A DNA stretch of 64,000 nucleotides, taken from NCBI RefSeq assembly GCF_010731855.1, contig NZ_AP022620.1, positions 2,604,001-2,668,000 of the forward strand. Reading direction: 5' to 3'. Positions 52,951-62,062 of this stretch are shown here, piece by piece; within the stretch, counting starts at the first letter, position 1, and each line of letters begins with the position of its first letter. Made by a program: the position numbers and the translations under genes. The notes under the pieces were generated by a model. The model was given only the letters and a program-made list of their open reading frames with translations, was not told where the DNA came from and did not search any database. This DNA is from Mycolicibacterium anyangense (GTDB taxonomy: Bacteria; Actinomycetota; Actinomycetes; Mycobacteriales; Mycobacteriaceae).

Positions 52951-55026
52951 GTGGACACCGGGGGTGATGACGAACTGAGAAGCGTGGCCACCGAACTGGC
53001 GCAGGAGAACGCGCGGCTGCGCCGTCGCCTGGAGCGCGAGGTCAAGATTCGCCGCACCGCCGAGGACATTGCCGAGCACGGGTTGCGCGACCTCTACCAG
53101 AAGCAGCGCGAACTCGAATTCCTCTCGCAGATCACGATCATGGCCAACCAGGGTGGTTCGGCCCAGGAAGTGCTCAAGGATGCGCTGGAGTACATGTGCC
53201 GGTTCACCGGATGGTCGGCAGCACACGCCTACATCGTCGCCGGGCACGGCCCGACCCTGCGGATGTGGCCGTCCAACATCTGGTACGGCGCCCCCGGAGT
53301 TGATCTCACGGAGTTCCAAACCGCCACGGCGGGATCAATTTTCGCGGAAGGCGAAGGATTGCCCGGCCGAGTGTGGGCGGCGGCGGCACCGGTCTGGGTC
53401 GACGACTTCGTGAAGTCGGGATTCGTGCGCCGCGAGGCGGCACTGCGCTGTGGGTTGCGGGCCGGCTTCGGGGTTCCGTTGCTGATCGGCCCGGATGTAG
53501 TGGCAGCGCTGGAGTTCTTCGGCCCCAACCCGATGCCCGAAGACCCCGCGCTGACCCGGATGATCCGTCAAGCGGGCACCCAACTGGGCCGCGTCATCGA
53601 ACGCGACCGCGCCAACGACGGCATGCACGACGCCTTGCACGACGCCCTCACCGGCCTGCCCAACCGGCCGCACTTCCTGCGCGAGGTGGACGAGGCGTTC
53701 CGCGAGTCATCCCTGGACCGCAACACCGGGTTCTGCGTCATGTTCATCGACCTCGAACGGTTCAAACTGGTCAACGACAGCCTCGGCCACGCGGCAGGCG
53801 ATGCGCTGATCACTCAGGTCGGCGCCCGGCTGATGGCCTCGGTCCGGGCCAAGGACTTCACCGGCCACACGGGTGACTCCACGCCCGAAGCGCTGCTGGC
53901 ACGGATGGGCGGTGACGAGTTCACCATCCTGGTGCGCGGGGTGGCCACCAGCCAGGACGCCGTCGCGATCGCCGACCGCATCCACGCGGTGCTGGGTAAC
54001 CCGTTCCGCGTCGAGGGCCACGAGGTGGTCACCAGCGCCAGCATCGGCATCGCCATGAGTACCGCCGAGCACTGCTCGGCCGACGAACTGGTCCGCCACG
54101 CGGATATGGCGATGTACGAAGCGAAGTCGCGGGGCAAGGGCCGCACCGAGTTGTACGACGACGGGATGCAGACCTCGGCGACCCGCACGTTGGATCTGCA
54201 GGCCGAACTGCGGGCCGCGGTGCGCGCCGAAGCCTTCGAATTGCACTACCAACCGGTGGTATCGCTGGCCGATGACCAGGTGGTCGGCGTGGAGGCGCTG
54301 GTGCGGTGGCGCACGTCGCCGACCACGCTGCGCTACCCCGACGAGTTCATCCGCATCGCCGAGGAGACCGGGCTCATCGTCCCGCTGGGAATGTGGGTGC
54401 TGCGCCAGGCCTGTCTGGCCGCGCGCCGCTGGAACGACGGCCACGGAGACCGCCCGTCATTGACCGTCGGGGTGAACCTCTCGCCGCGCCAGTTCACCCA
54501 GCCCGATCTGGTGGAACGGGTCAGCGCCATCCTCACCGAGACCGGTGTGCAGCCCGAGCAGCTGCGCCTGGAGATCACCGAGACCATGACGATGGACGAC
54601 GCCGAGTACGCCGCGGATGTGTTGAACCGGTTGCGGGCGTTGGGAATTCAGCTGAGCATGGACGATTTCGGCACCGGCTTCTCGTGTCTGAGCTATCTGC
54701 ATCGCTTCCCGTTGCAGGTGCTCAAGATCGACCGCTCGTTCATCTCCCGGATGGAGACGAACATGGAGAGCCTGCAGATCGTCAAGACGATCGTGGTGCT
54801 GGCCCGCAGCCTCGGGATGGAGGTGGTCGCCGAGGGCGCCGAGAACGCCGAGGAGATCGCCCGGCTGCGGTCCTTGGGCTGCACCTTCTGCCAGGGCAAC
54901 TACTTCTCCCCGCCGCTGACCGCCGAGGAAATCGACGCCCTGCTTACCCCACCTCGCCCAAACCGACGATTGGGTGAGGAAGTGCGAGCGGAACCCGCCA
55001 TCTCGTCGACCTCGGCGCGTCACTGA
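52951..55026 (+). CDS. GAF-GGDEF-EAL bifunctional c-di-GMP enzyme
   Basis: 691 aa from GTG 52951. An N-terminal coiled coil (10-60) is followed by a GAF domain (about 65-215), a GGDEF domain with intact MGGDEF (319-324), and an EAL domain with GVEALVRW (447-453), LEITET, MDDFGTGFS, KIDRSFI and AEGAEN all present. Both synthesis and breakdown of c-di-GMP therefore look possible. The inhibitory-site RxxD (R299-D302) is moved away from GGDEF by an insert of about 12 residues, so product inhibition may be altered. A ribosome site AAGGGG overlaps the H-NOX stop, so the two are co-translated. Confidence 0.95.
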   Translation: MDTGGDDELRSVATELAQENARLRRRLEREVKIRRTAEDIAEHGLRDLYQKQRELEFLSQITIMANQGGSAQEVLKDALEYMCRFTGWSAAHAYIVAGHGPTLRMWPSNIWYGAPGVDLTEFQTATAGSIFAEGEGLPGRVWAAAAPVWVDDFVKSGFVRREAALRCGLRAGFGVPLLIGPDVVAALEFFGPNPMPEDPALTRMIRQAGTQLGRVIERDRANDGMHDALHDALTGLPNRPHFLREVDEAFRESSLDRNTGFCVMFIDLERFKLVNDSLGHAAGDALITQVGARLMASVRAKDFTGHTGDSTPEALLARMGGDEFTILVRGVATSQDAVAIADRIHAVLGNPFRVEGHEVVTSASIGIAMSTAEHCSADELVRHADMAMYEAKSRGKGRTELYDDGMQTSATRTLDLQAELRAAVRAEAFELHYQPVVSLADDQVVGVEALVRWRTSPTTLRYPDEFIRIAEETGLIVPLGMWVLRQACLAARRWNDGHGDRPSLTVGVNLSPRQFTQPDLVERVSAILTETGVQPEQLRLEITETMTMDDAEYAADVLNRLRALGIQLSMDDFGTGFSCLSYLHRFPLQVLKIDRSFISRMETNMESLQIVKTIVVLARSLGMEVVAEGAENAEEIARLRSLGCTFCQGNYFSPPLTAEEIDALLTPPRPNRRLGEEVRAEPAISSTSARH

Positions 55027-55056
55027 CCTGTCGGACCGCACGCCTACAGTGGTGCT

Positions 55057-58000
55057 GTGTTCGTCATCGAGGGCCTGGTGGTCTACAGCGCCTCCGACCT
55101 CGCCGCGGCCGCCCGCTGCGAGTACGCGCTGCTGCGCTCGTTCGACGCGAAACTCGGTCGGGGCCCGGCGGTCTCGGGTACCGACGAGCTGCTGGCCCGT
55201 ACCGCCGAACTCGGTGACGCCCACGAGCAGCGCCATCTCGACGCGCTACGGGAGCGCGCCGACGTGGCCGTCATCGGGCGGCCGGCCTACTCGCTGGCCG
55301 GGCTGACCGCGGCCACCGACGCCACCCGCCGCGCCGTCGAGCAGCGGGCACCCGTGATCTACCAGGCGGCGATGTTCGACGGCCGATTCGCCGGATTCGC
55401 CGATTTCCTGGTGCTCGACGGCGACCGCTATCGGCTGCGGGACACCAAGCTGGCGCGCTCGGTGAAGGTGGAGGCGCTGCTGCAGCTGGCCGCCTACGCC
55501 GAGACCCTGAATGCCGACGGGGTGCCGGTACACGACGAGGTGGAGCTGGTGCTGGGCAACCAGACCACCGCGCGCTACCGGGTCGACGAACTGCTTGGCG
55601 TCTACCGGCTGCGGCGGGCCGCCCTGCAGCAGCTGCTGGACCGCCACTACGCCGCCGGGGCGGCGGTCTCCTGGACCGACGAGGCCGTCCGCGCCTGTAT
55701 GCGCTGCCCGGAGTGCGAACAGCAAGTGCGCGCCACCGATGACCTGCTGCTGGTCGCCGGAATGCGGGTCGGCCAGCGGGCCCGGCTGATCGACGCCGGG
55801 ATCACCACCATGACAGAGCTGGCCGCATTCGAGGGCACGGTGCCGGATCTGCCCGCCCGCGCCGTCACCGCGCTGGGCAGCCAGGCCCGGCTGCAGATCG
55901 CACCCCGCCAGGACGGCAAGCCACCCTACGAGGTGGTCGACCCGCAGCCGCTGATGCTGCTGCCCGATCACGACAAGGGCGACCTGTTCTTCGACTTCGA
56001 GGGTGACCCGCTGTGGACGGCCGACGGCCGGGACTGGGGCCTGGAGTACCTGTTCGGCGTGCTGGGGGCCGAACAAGAGTTCCGGCCGCTGTGGGCGCAT
56101 GACCGCGGCGCGGAACGCAAGGCCCTGCGCGACTTCCTGACGATGGTGCGCAAGCGGCGCAAGCGTTTTCCGAAAATGCACATCTACCACTACGCACCGT
56201 ACGAGAAGACGGCACTGCTGCGGCTCGCCGGCCGGTACGGCGAAGGTGAGGACGAGGTCGACGATCTGCTGCGCAACGGTGTGCTGGTGGACTTGTACCC
56301 CTTGGTACGCAAGAGCATTCGGGTGGGCACCGGTAACTACAGCCTCAAGTCGCTGGAACCGCTGTACATGGGCTCGGAACTGCGCACCGGCGATGTCACG
56401 ACGGCGACGGATTCGATCACCATGTACGCCCGCTACGGCGAGCTGCATGCCGAGGGCCGCGACGACGAAGCCGCCACCGTGCTCAAGGAGATCGAGGACT
56501 ACAACCTCTACGACTGCCGCTCCACCCGCAAACTGCGGGACTGGCTGCTGCAGCGCGCCTTCGAATCCGGTGTCCCCCCGCAGGGCCCTCAGCCAGTCTC
56601 CGACGGCGCGCTGATGGAGGTCGACGACGAGGTCGCCATCCGGATGGCCCGATTCGCCGGTGACGACGTGAGCGCGCGCACCCCCGAGCAGCGGGCCGTC
56701 GCGATGGTCGCGGCAGCCCGCGGGTATCACCGCCGTGAGGACAAGCCGTTCTGGTGGGGGCATTTCGACCGGCTGAACAGTCCTCTCGACGAATGGGGCG
56801 ATACCGCAGGCGTTTTCCTGGTCGACGAGGTGACGATCGACACCGACTGGCACCTGCCGGCCCGGGCCCGTAAGCCGCAGCGCCGGCTGCTGCTGACCGG
56901 ATCCATGGCCGCCGGTGAGCTGAGCCGCGACATGTATGCGCTCTACGATCCGCCCACCCCGGCGGGGTTGTCCGACGATCCGGAACGCCGCGCCTACGCC
57001 TCGGTGACCGTCCTGGAGTGTGACGACCCGGCGGCACCCACCGAGATCCTGATGTTCGAGCGTGAGCCCAAGACCGGCGGCACCTACGACCGGCTGCCGT
57101 TCGCGCTGACCCCGGGTCCGCCGTTCTCCACCAAGGCCCTGCGCGAGTCACTCGATGCTGCAGCCACCGAGATCGCCAACGGACTTCCCGCACTGCCTCA
57201 CTCGGCGGTCATCGACATGCTGCTGCGCCGCCCGCCGCGTACCGGCGGCCCGCTGCCACGCACCGGTGACACCGTCGCCGACATCACCGCCGCACTGCGG
57301 GCGCTGGACTGCTCGTACGTCGCCGTGCACGGCCCGCCAGGCACCGGCAAGACGCACACCGCCGCCCGGGTGATCGCCAGCCTGGTCAACGACCAGCACT
57401 GGCGCATCGGCGTGGTGGCACAGTCACATGCGGTGGTGGAGAACCTGTTTCGGGACATCATCGGCGCCGGGGTGGATGCGGCCGTCGTCGCGAAGAAGCC
57501 CAGCGGCAGCGGTCTGTGGACCGATCTCGGCGAATCGGCCTATCCGATGTTCATCGCCGACAACGCAGGATGCGTGATCGGCGGCACCGCATGGGATTTC
57601 ACCAACCGCAACCGTGTCCCCGCGGCCAGCCTGGACCTGTTGGTCATCGAGGAAGCCGGCCAATTCTGTCTGGCCAACACCATCGCCGTCGCCCCGGCAG
57701 CGCGCAACCTGCTGCTGCTGGGTGATCCCCAACAGCTGCCCCAGGTCAGCCAGGGCACCCACCCCGAGCCGGTCGACTCCTCGGCGCTGGGCTGGCTGGT
57801 CGACGGCGCGCACACGCTGCCCGAACAACTCGGCTACTTCCTGGACCGCTCGTATCGGATGCACCCGTCAGTCTGTGCCGCGGTGTCGCGGCTGAGCTAC
57901 GACGGGCGGCTGCACTCGGTGGAATCGACCACCGCGGCCCGCCGCCTCGACGGGATGGAGCCGGGCGTCCACGTGCTGGCGATCGACCATGACGGTAACT

Positions 58001-58446
58001 CGACGGAAAGCCCCGAGGAGGCGGTGGCGATTGTCGCCGCGATCGCCGCGGTGCTCGGCACGACGTGGACCGACGAGCACGGCACCCGGCCGCTGGGCCC
58101 ACCCGACGTCTTGATCGTGACCCCCTACAACGCCCAGGTGGTGCTGCTGCGCCGGCTGCTCGACGAGGCGGGGCTGGCCGAGGTGCAGGTCGGGACGGTC
58201 GACAAGTTCCAGGGCCGCCAGGCCCCGCTGGTGTTCGTGTCGCTGGTGGCCTCGTCGATCGCCGATGTGCCCCGGGGAATCTCGTTCCTGCTCAACCGGA
58301 ATCGTCTCAACGTCGCGGTGAGCCGGGCCAAGTATGCGGCGGTGATCGTCCGCTCGGCAATGCTCACCGACTATCTGCCCTCGACACCCGACGGCGTGGT
58401 GGAGCTGGGGGCATTCCTGGCCATGTGTGATAGACCCTCGCTATGA
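55057..58446 (+). CDS. Large nuclease-helicase: RecB-like nuclease with predicted Fe-S cluster plus Dna2/NAM7-type helicase
   Basis: 1129 aa, matching the size of Rv1251c by recall. N-terminal PD-(D/E)XK (TM0106/RecB-like) nuclease: ADFLVLDG and LRDTKLARS (about 127). One cysteine at 21 and a CxxCxxC (about 213-219) embrace the nuclease as in Cas4, Dna2 and AddB, which bind a 4Fe-4S cluster. Next an RNase-H-like DEDD module (FFDFEGD near 310), then superfamily-1 helicase with GPPGTGKT (759-766), Walker B LVIEEAGQF (about 860), and a C-terminal GTVDKFQGRQ plus NVAVSRAK. Probably acts in DNA or R-loop repair. Start GTG 55057. Confidence 0.92.
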   Translation: MFVIEGLVVYSASDLAAAARCEYALLRSFDAKLGRGPAVSGTDELLARTAELGDAHEQRHLDALRERADVAVIGRPAYSLAGLTAATDATRRAVEQRAPVIYQAAMFDGRFAGFADFLVLDGDRYRLRDTKLARSVKVEALLQLAAYAETLNADGVPVHDEVELVLGNQTTARYRVDELLGVYRLRRAALQQLLDRHYAAGAAVSWTDEAVRACMRCPECEQQVRATDDLLLVAGMRVGQRARLIDAGITTMTELAAFEGTVPDLPARAVTALGSQARLQIAPRQDGKPPYEVVDPQPLMLLPDHDKGDLFFDFEGDPLWTADGRDWGLEYLFGVLGAEQEFRPLWAHDRGAERKALRDFLTMVRKRRKRFPKMHIYHYAPYEKTALLRLAGRYGEGEDEVDDLLRNGVLVDLYPLVRKSIRVGTGNYSLKSLEPLYMGSELRTGDVTTATDSITMYARYGELHAEGRDDEAATVLKEIEDYNLYDCRSTRKLRDWLLQRAFESGVPPQGPQPVSDGALMEVDDEVAIRMARFAGDDVSARTPEQRAVAMVAAARGYHRREDKPFWWGHFDRLNSPLDEWGDTAGVFLVDEVTIDTDWHLPARARKPQRRLLLTGSMAAGELSRDMYALYDPPTPAGLSDDPERRAYASVTVLECDDPAAPTEILMFEREPKTGGTYDRLPFALTPGPPFSTKALRESLDAAATEIANGLPALPHSAVIDMLLRRPPRTGGPLPRTGDTVADITAALRALDCSYVAVHGPPGTGKTHTAARVIASLVNDQHWRIGVVAQSHAVVENLFRDIIGAGVDAAVVAKKPSGSGLWTDLGESAYPMFIADNAGCVIGGTAWDFTNRNRVPAASLDLLVIEEAGQFCLANTIAVAPAARNLLLLGDPQQLPQVSQGTHPEPVDSSALGWLVDGAHTLPEQLGYFLDRSYRMHPSVCAAVSRLSYDGRLHSVESTTAARRLDGMEPGVHVLAIDHDGNSTESPEEAVAIVAAIAAVLGTTWTDEHGTRPLGPPDVLIVTPYNAQVVLLRRLLDEAGLAEVQVGTVDKFQGRQAPLVFVSLVASSIADVPRGISFLLNRNRLNVAVSRAKYAAVIVRSAMLTDYLPSTPDGVVELGAFLAMCDRPSL

Positions 58447-59795
58447 GCACAACGCTGACACAGCAGTTGGCGGCCATCGTAGGCAGCGCACATGTCGTCA
58501 CCGACGCCGACGTCCTGGCCGGGCGCAGTGTCGACTACACCGGGCGCTACCGGGGCACCGCCAGCGCTCTCGTGCGGCCCGGTTCGGCCGACGAGGTGGC
58601 CGCGGTGCTGCGGGAATGCCGTGCGGCCGGGGTGTCGGTGACCGTCCAGGGCGGGCGCACCTCCCTGGTCGCGGGCACTGTGCCCGAACACGACGACGTA
58701 CTGCTGTCCACCGAGCGGCTGACCGAGATCGGCGAGATCGACGTGACCGAGCGCCGGGTTCGGGTGGGCTCCGGGGTGACGCTGGCCGCTGTGCAGCGCG
58801 CCGCCGCCGCGGCGGGCCTGCTGTTCGGGGTGGATCTGGCGGCCCGCGACTCGGCGACCGTCGGCGGGATGGCCTCGACGAATGCCGGCGGCTTGCGGAC
58901 CGTGCGGTACGGGAACATGGGCGAACAGGTGATCGGCCTGGACGTCGCACTACCGGACGGTTCGGTGGTGCACCGGCACAGCCAGGTCAGGGCCGACAAC
59001 ACCGGTTACGACCTGGCGGCATTGTTCGTCGGCGCCGAAGGCACGCTCGGGGTGATCACCGGGCTGGACCTGCGCCTGCACCCCACACCCGCGCATCGGG
59101 TGACCGCGGTCTGTGGGTTCGCCGATCTCGAGGCGCTGGTGGCTACCGGCCGGGTGCTGCGCGACACCGAATCGGTGGCGGCCCTGGAGATGATCGACGC
59201 CAGGGCCGCCACCCTGGCCGCCGACCATCTCGATGTGCCGGTACCAGTCGACGGTGACTGGCTGCTGTTGGTCGAACTGGCCGGCGATATCGACCTGACC
59301 GAGCGGCTGGCCGACGCACTCCAGGACGCCGAACTCGCCGGTGAGCCTGCCGTCGGAATAGACGCGGGATCTCAGCAGCGGCTCTGGCAGGTGCGCGAGT
59401 CGACCGCCGAGATCGTGGGCCTGTTCGGGCCGCCGCTGAAATTCGATGTGTCGCTGCCGTTGTCGGCCATCGCGTCGTTCGCTGAGGACTCGGCCGCGCT
59501 GGTCGCCGAGCATGCCCCGGATGCCATCCCGATCCTGTTCGGCCATATCGGTGAGGGCAACCTGCACCTCAACGTGCTGCGCTGCGGTTCCGAGCAGGAG
59601 AGCCACCTGTACGCGGCCATGATGAAACTCATTGCCGCCCATGGTGGCAACGTCAGCTCCGAGCACGGTATCGGCAGCCGCAAGCGCGCCTACCTCGGGA
59701 TGTCGCGGGAACCCGCCGACATCGCCGCGATGCGCACCATCAAGGCGGCGTTCGACCCGACCGGCTACCTGAATCCGGCCGTGCTGTTCGACTGA
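58443..59795 (+). CDS. FAD-linked oxidoreductase (GlcD/D-lactate dehydrogenase type)
   Basis: 450 aa. The FAD-binding-4 domain (about 30-210) includes VQGGRTSLVAGTVP and GGMASTNAGGLRTVRYGNMG; the C-terminal FAD-oxidase domain has FGHIGEGNLHLNVL (the metal/substrate histidines) and HGIGSRKRAYL. It oxidises a 2-hydroxyacid, such as glycolate or D-lactate, with FAD. The start ATG 58443 overlaps the helicase-nuclease stop (ATGA), an odd partner for it. A hairpin follows the stop. Confidence 0.92.
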   Translation: MSTTLTQQLAAIVGSAHVVTDADVLAGRSVDYTGRYRGTASALVRPGSADEVAAVLRECRAAGVSVTVQGGRTSLVAGTVPEHDDVLLSTERLTEIGEIDVTERRVRVGSGVTLAAVQRAAAAAGLLFGVDLAARDSATVGGMASTNAGGLRTVRYGNMGEQVIGLDVALPDGSVVHRHSQVRADNTGYDLAALFVGAEGTLGVITGLDLRLHPTPAHRVTAVCGFADLEALVATGRVLRDTESVAALEMIDARAATLAADHLDVPVPVDGDWLLLVELAGDIDLTERLADALQDAELAGEPAVGIDAGSQQRLWQVRESTAEIVGLFGPPLKFDVSLPLSAIASFAEDSAALVAEHAPDAIPILFGHIGEGNLHLNVLRCGSEQESHLYAAMMKLIAAHGGNVSSEHGIGSRKRAYLGMSREPADIAAMRTIKAAFDPTGYLNPAVLFD

Positions 59796-59799
59796 GCCG

Positions 59800-59855
59800 C
59801 GACAGTAACCACGCGGCGGAAAAACGAGCGGATAACCGCCGCCAGGTTACTGTCG
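59800..59855. terminator. Two-part hairpin between convergent genes
   Basis: Outer 11-bp stem CGACAGTAACC (59800-59810) with its complement (59845-59855), and an inner GCGGCGG (59813-59819) with CCGCCGC (59836-59842). It fills most of the 84-bp gap between the flavoprotein (plus) and exporter (minus) genes, so it should end both transcripts. No long U run is present. Confidence 0.65.
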
Positions 59856-59879
59856 GCGCGGGCATCACCCACGTCCTCG

Positions 59880-61844
59880 TCAGTCCCGGCGCATCGAATG
59901 GCGGCCGTAGCCTTCCACTTCGTCGGAGTCCTCGCGGTAATGCCGTGGGCGCCGGGGTTCACCCTCGTCACTCAGCCGATGGCGGGAGAAGGGTTCAGGC
60001 TCGGGTTCGGACTCGGACTCGGGCTCTGACTCCTCGAAGCCACCGGCTTCCGGCACCGTCCACAACGAGACGTCTTCGACGATGGTGGCCGGTTCGTCGT
60101 CCTCGGCTTGGAAGCCGGCCTGGAAACCGACGTGGAAACCGTTGTGTGCGAATCCGATCGGCTCGACAATCGGCACGACGTGCTCCGGCTCCGGACGCCG
60201 CCACACGATCTGCTCGGTCTCGTCGTCGACCACCTCGGGCAGCCCGGCGAAGTCGGCCTCCCGATCGACCTCGTACTCCAGATAGTCGTCGTCGTCGTAG
60301 TAGAGCGGGAGCCGATCGGTGATCTCGTCGTCATCCGCACTGCTGGGGCCCTCGACCCGCCGGCCCAGTCCGCCGATCATGAACAGCGCCGCGATGATCC
60401 CGAACAGCGCGACGAACGCCGGCAGTAGCACCGACTGTGACAGCGCGGCGGCGAACGGCACGTGCAGGAACGCCGGAAGCTTCAGCACCGCGACGTCACC
60501 GGCCGGGGTGTTACCCGGCGCGGCGGGCAGTTCGTCGTTGATCCGTGCGGCCATCAGCGCGGCCATGCCTGCACTGCCCAGTACCGAGCCGACCTGGCGG
60601 GTGGCGTTGTACACACCGGACCCGGCGCCAGCCAGTCGCGGCGGCAGGTTGCGGGTCGCGGTGGTGGCCAACGGCGCCCAGATGAACGCCATGCCCGCGC
60701 CCATCGCCGTCAACGGCAGCACCAACCGCCAGATCGGCGTGGCCGGTGCCATCTCGACGGACAACCAGGTCAGCGCGATCGCCACCAACGAGAACCCGAA
60801 TCCGATGATCGAGCGCGGGTGCGTGCTGTCGACGATGCGGCCCACGACCGGCGCCAGCACACCGCTGGTCACCGCCATCGGTGCGACCAACAGGGCCGAA
60901 CGCGTCGGCGTCAGACCGCACACCACCTGGGCGTAGAACATCACCGGCAACACCATTGCGGTGACGACGAACCCGATGACGGCGACACCGAGGTTGGACA
61001 GGCTGAAGTCGCGGTCGGCGAAGATCTCCAGCGGGATCAGCGGCTCGTTGCGGTTGATCGACTGCCAGTAGACGAAGGCGGCGAAGAACCCGATCCCGGC
61101 GACGATCACGGCCCAGATCCAGGCCGCCCAGTGCTGCCCCTGGCCTTCCTGCAGCCCGAACACGACCAGGAACATGCCGATCCCGGAGAGCGCGACCCCA
61201 AGCAGGTCGAATCGATGCTTATGGGTGGGCAGCGTGGGCACCAGCCACGCCGCCAGCACCAGACCGATGACGCCGATGGGCACGTTGACGAAGAAGATCC
61301 ATTCCCAGCCCAGGTGGTCGACGAGCACACCACCGGCCAGCGGGCCCACCAGGGTGGCCACCCCGGCGGTGGCGCCCCACACGCTCATCGCCACGCCCCG
61401 GCGTTGGGCCGGGAAGATGCGGGTGATCGTCGACAGCGTCTGCGGGGTGAGCAGCGCGGCACCCAGCCCCTGCACGGCGCGCGCGACGATGAGCATCTCG
61501 ACGGACCCGGACAGACCGCACCACAGCGAGGACAGCGTGAACAGCGCCAGCCCGGCCAGGTACAGGTACTTGGGTCCGTAGCGATCCCCCAGGCGGCCGG
61601 CCAGCAGCAGCGGCACCGCATACGCCAACAGGTAGGAACTGGTCACCCAGATGACCGTGTCGTAGTCGGTGATCCTCAGCGCGTCCATGATGCTGGGGTT
61701 GGCGACCGCGACGATCGTCGAGTCGACCAGGATCATGAAGAAGCCGACCATCATGGCCCACAGCGCACGCCACGGATTCGCCGAGGTTGCCGGTGGGTCG
61801 GCCAAGTCCACGTCCGGCTCCTCGCCGGCCATGCTCCTGGTCAT
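59880..61844 (-). CDS. DHA2-family (EmrB/QacA) drug exporter with long acidic C-terminal tail
   Basis: About 654 aa from ATG 61844, which has GAGG upstream; an in-frame ATG at 61886 is less likely. About 14 transmembrane helices. Family motifs: [19 protein letters not shown] in helix 1, [16 protein letters not shown] (motif A), [17 protein letters not shown] and [20 protein letters not shown]. Proton-driven export of drugs or lipids is expected. From about residue 525 there is a soluble tail of some 130 residues rich in Asp and Glu (SESEPEPEP), longer than in usual members. Rv1250 of M. tuberculosis is the positional equivalent by recall. Confidence 0.92.
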   Translation of the reverse strand: MTRSMAGEEPDVDLADPPATSANPWRALWAMMVGFFMILVDSTIVAVANPSIMDALRITDYDTVIWVTSSYLLAYAVPLLLAGRLGDRYGPKYLYLAGLALFTLSSLWCGLSGSVEMLIVARAVQGLGAALLTPQTLSTITRIFPAQRRGVAMSVWGATAGVATLVGPLAGGVLVDHLGWEWIFFVNVPIGVIGLVLAAWLVPTLPTHKHRFDLLGVALSGIGMFLVVFGLQEGQGQHWAAWIWAVIVAGIGFFAAFVYWQSINRNEPLIPLEIFADRDFSLSNLGVAVIGFVVTAMVLPVMFYAQVVCGLTPTRSALLVAPMAVTSGVLAPVVGRIVDSTHPRSIIGFGFSLVAIALTWLSVEMAPATPIWRLVLPLTAMGAGMAFIWAPLATTATRNLPPRLAGAGSGVYNATRQVGSVLGSAGMAALMAARINDELPAAPGNTPAGDVAVLKLPAFLHVPFAAALSQSVLLPAFVALFGIIAALFMIGGLGRRVEGPSSADDDEITDRLPLYYDDDDYLEYEVDREADFAGLPEVVDDETEQIVWRRPEPEHVVPIVEPIGFAHNGFHVGFQAGFQAEDDEPATIVEDVSLWTVPEAGGFEESEPESESEPEPEPFSRHRLSDEGEPRRPRHYREDSDEVEGYGRHSMRRD

Positions 61845-62001
61845 CTCCACACCTCGTTTCGGTTCCCCGCGACGGAATAGGGCCATCGGCAGACGTCATC
61901 GTCGATGCAGCAGAACAACTGCGGTGCCCGATCGAGACTATCGACCGCCCCGGACCCGTCGCCACGGCGGTGGTCGGGCGTAGGTTGGATACGGACAGCT
62001 G

Positions 62002-62021
62002 TCGGGGGAATAGGTCCCCGT
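62002..62021. promoter_or_regulatory. Possible DosR (hypoxia) box
   Basis: TCGGGGGAATAGGTCCCCGT resembles the DosR consensus TTSGGGACTWWAGTCCCSAA in both half-sites (GGG and GTCCC). The site lies about 41 bp upstream of the baeRF/Rv2629-like start. Rv2629 is a DosR-regulon gene as I recall, which supports it, but several central bases differ. Confidence 0.45.
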
Positions 62022-62062
62022 GGAGAACCGACACAGGACCGACATACAGCTGAGGAGTAGCC

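Noticed and set aside
55246..56853. A 535-codon open frame on the minus strand
   Set aside because: Antisense to the nuclease-helicase gene, which has clear catalytic motifs; no motif in the shadow frame.
60462..61880. A 472-codon open frame on the plus strand
   Set aside because: Antisense to the DHA2 exporter; repetitive His/Gln/Arg composition typical of shadows.
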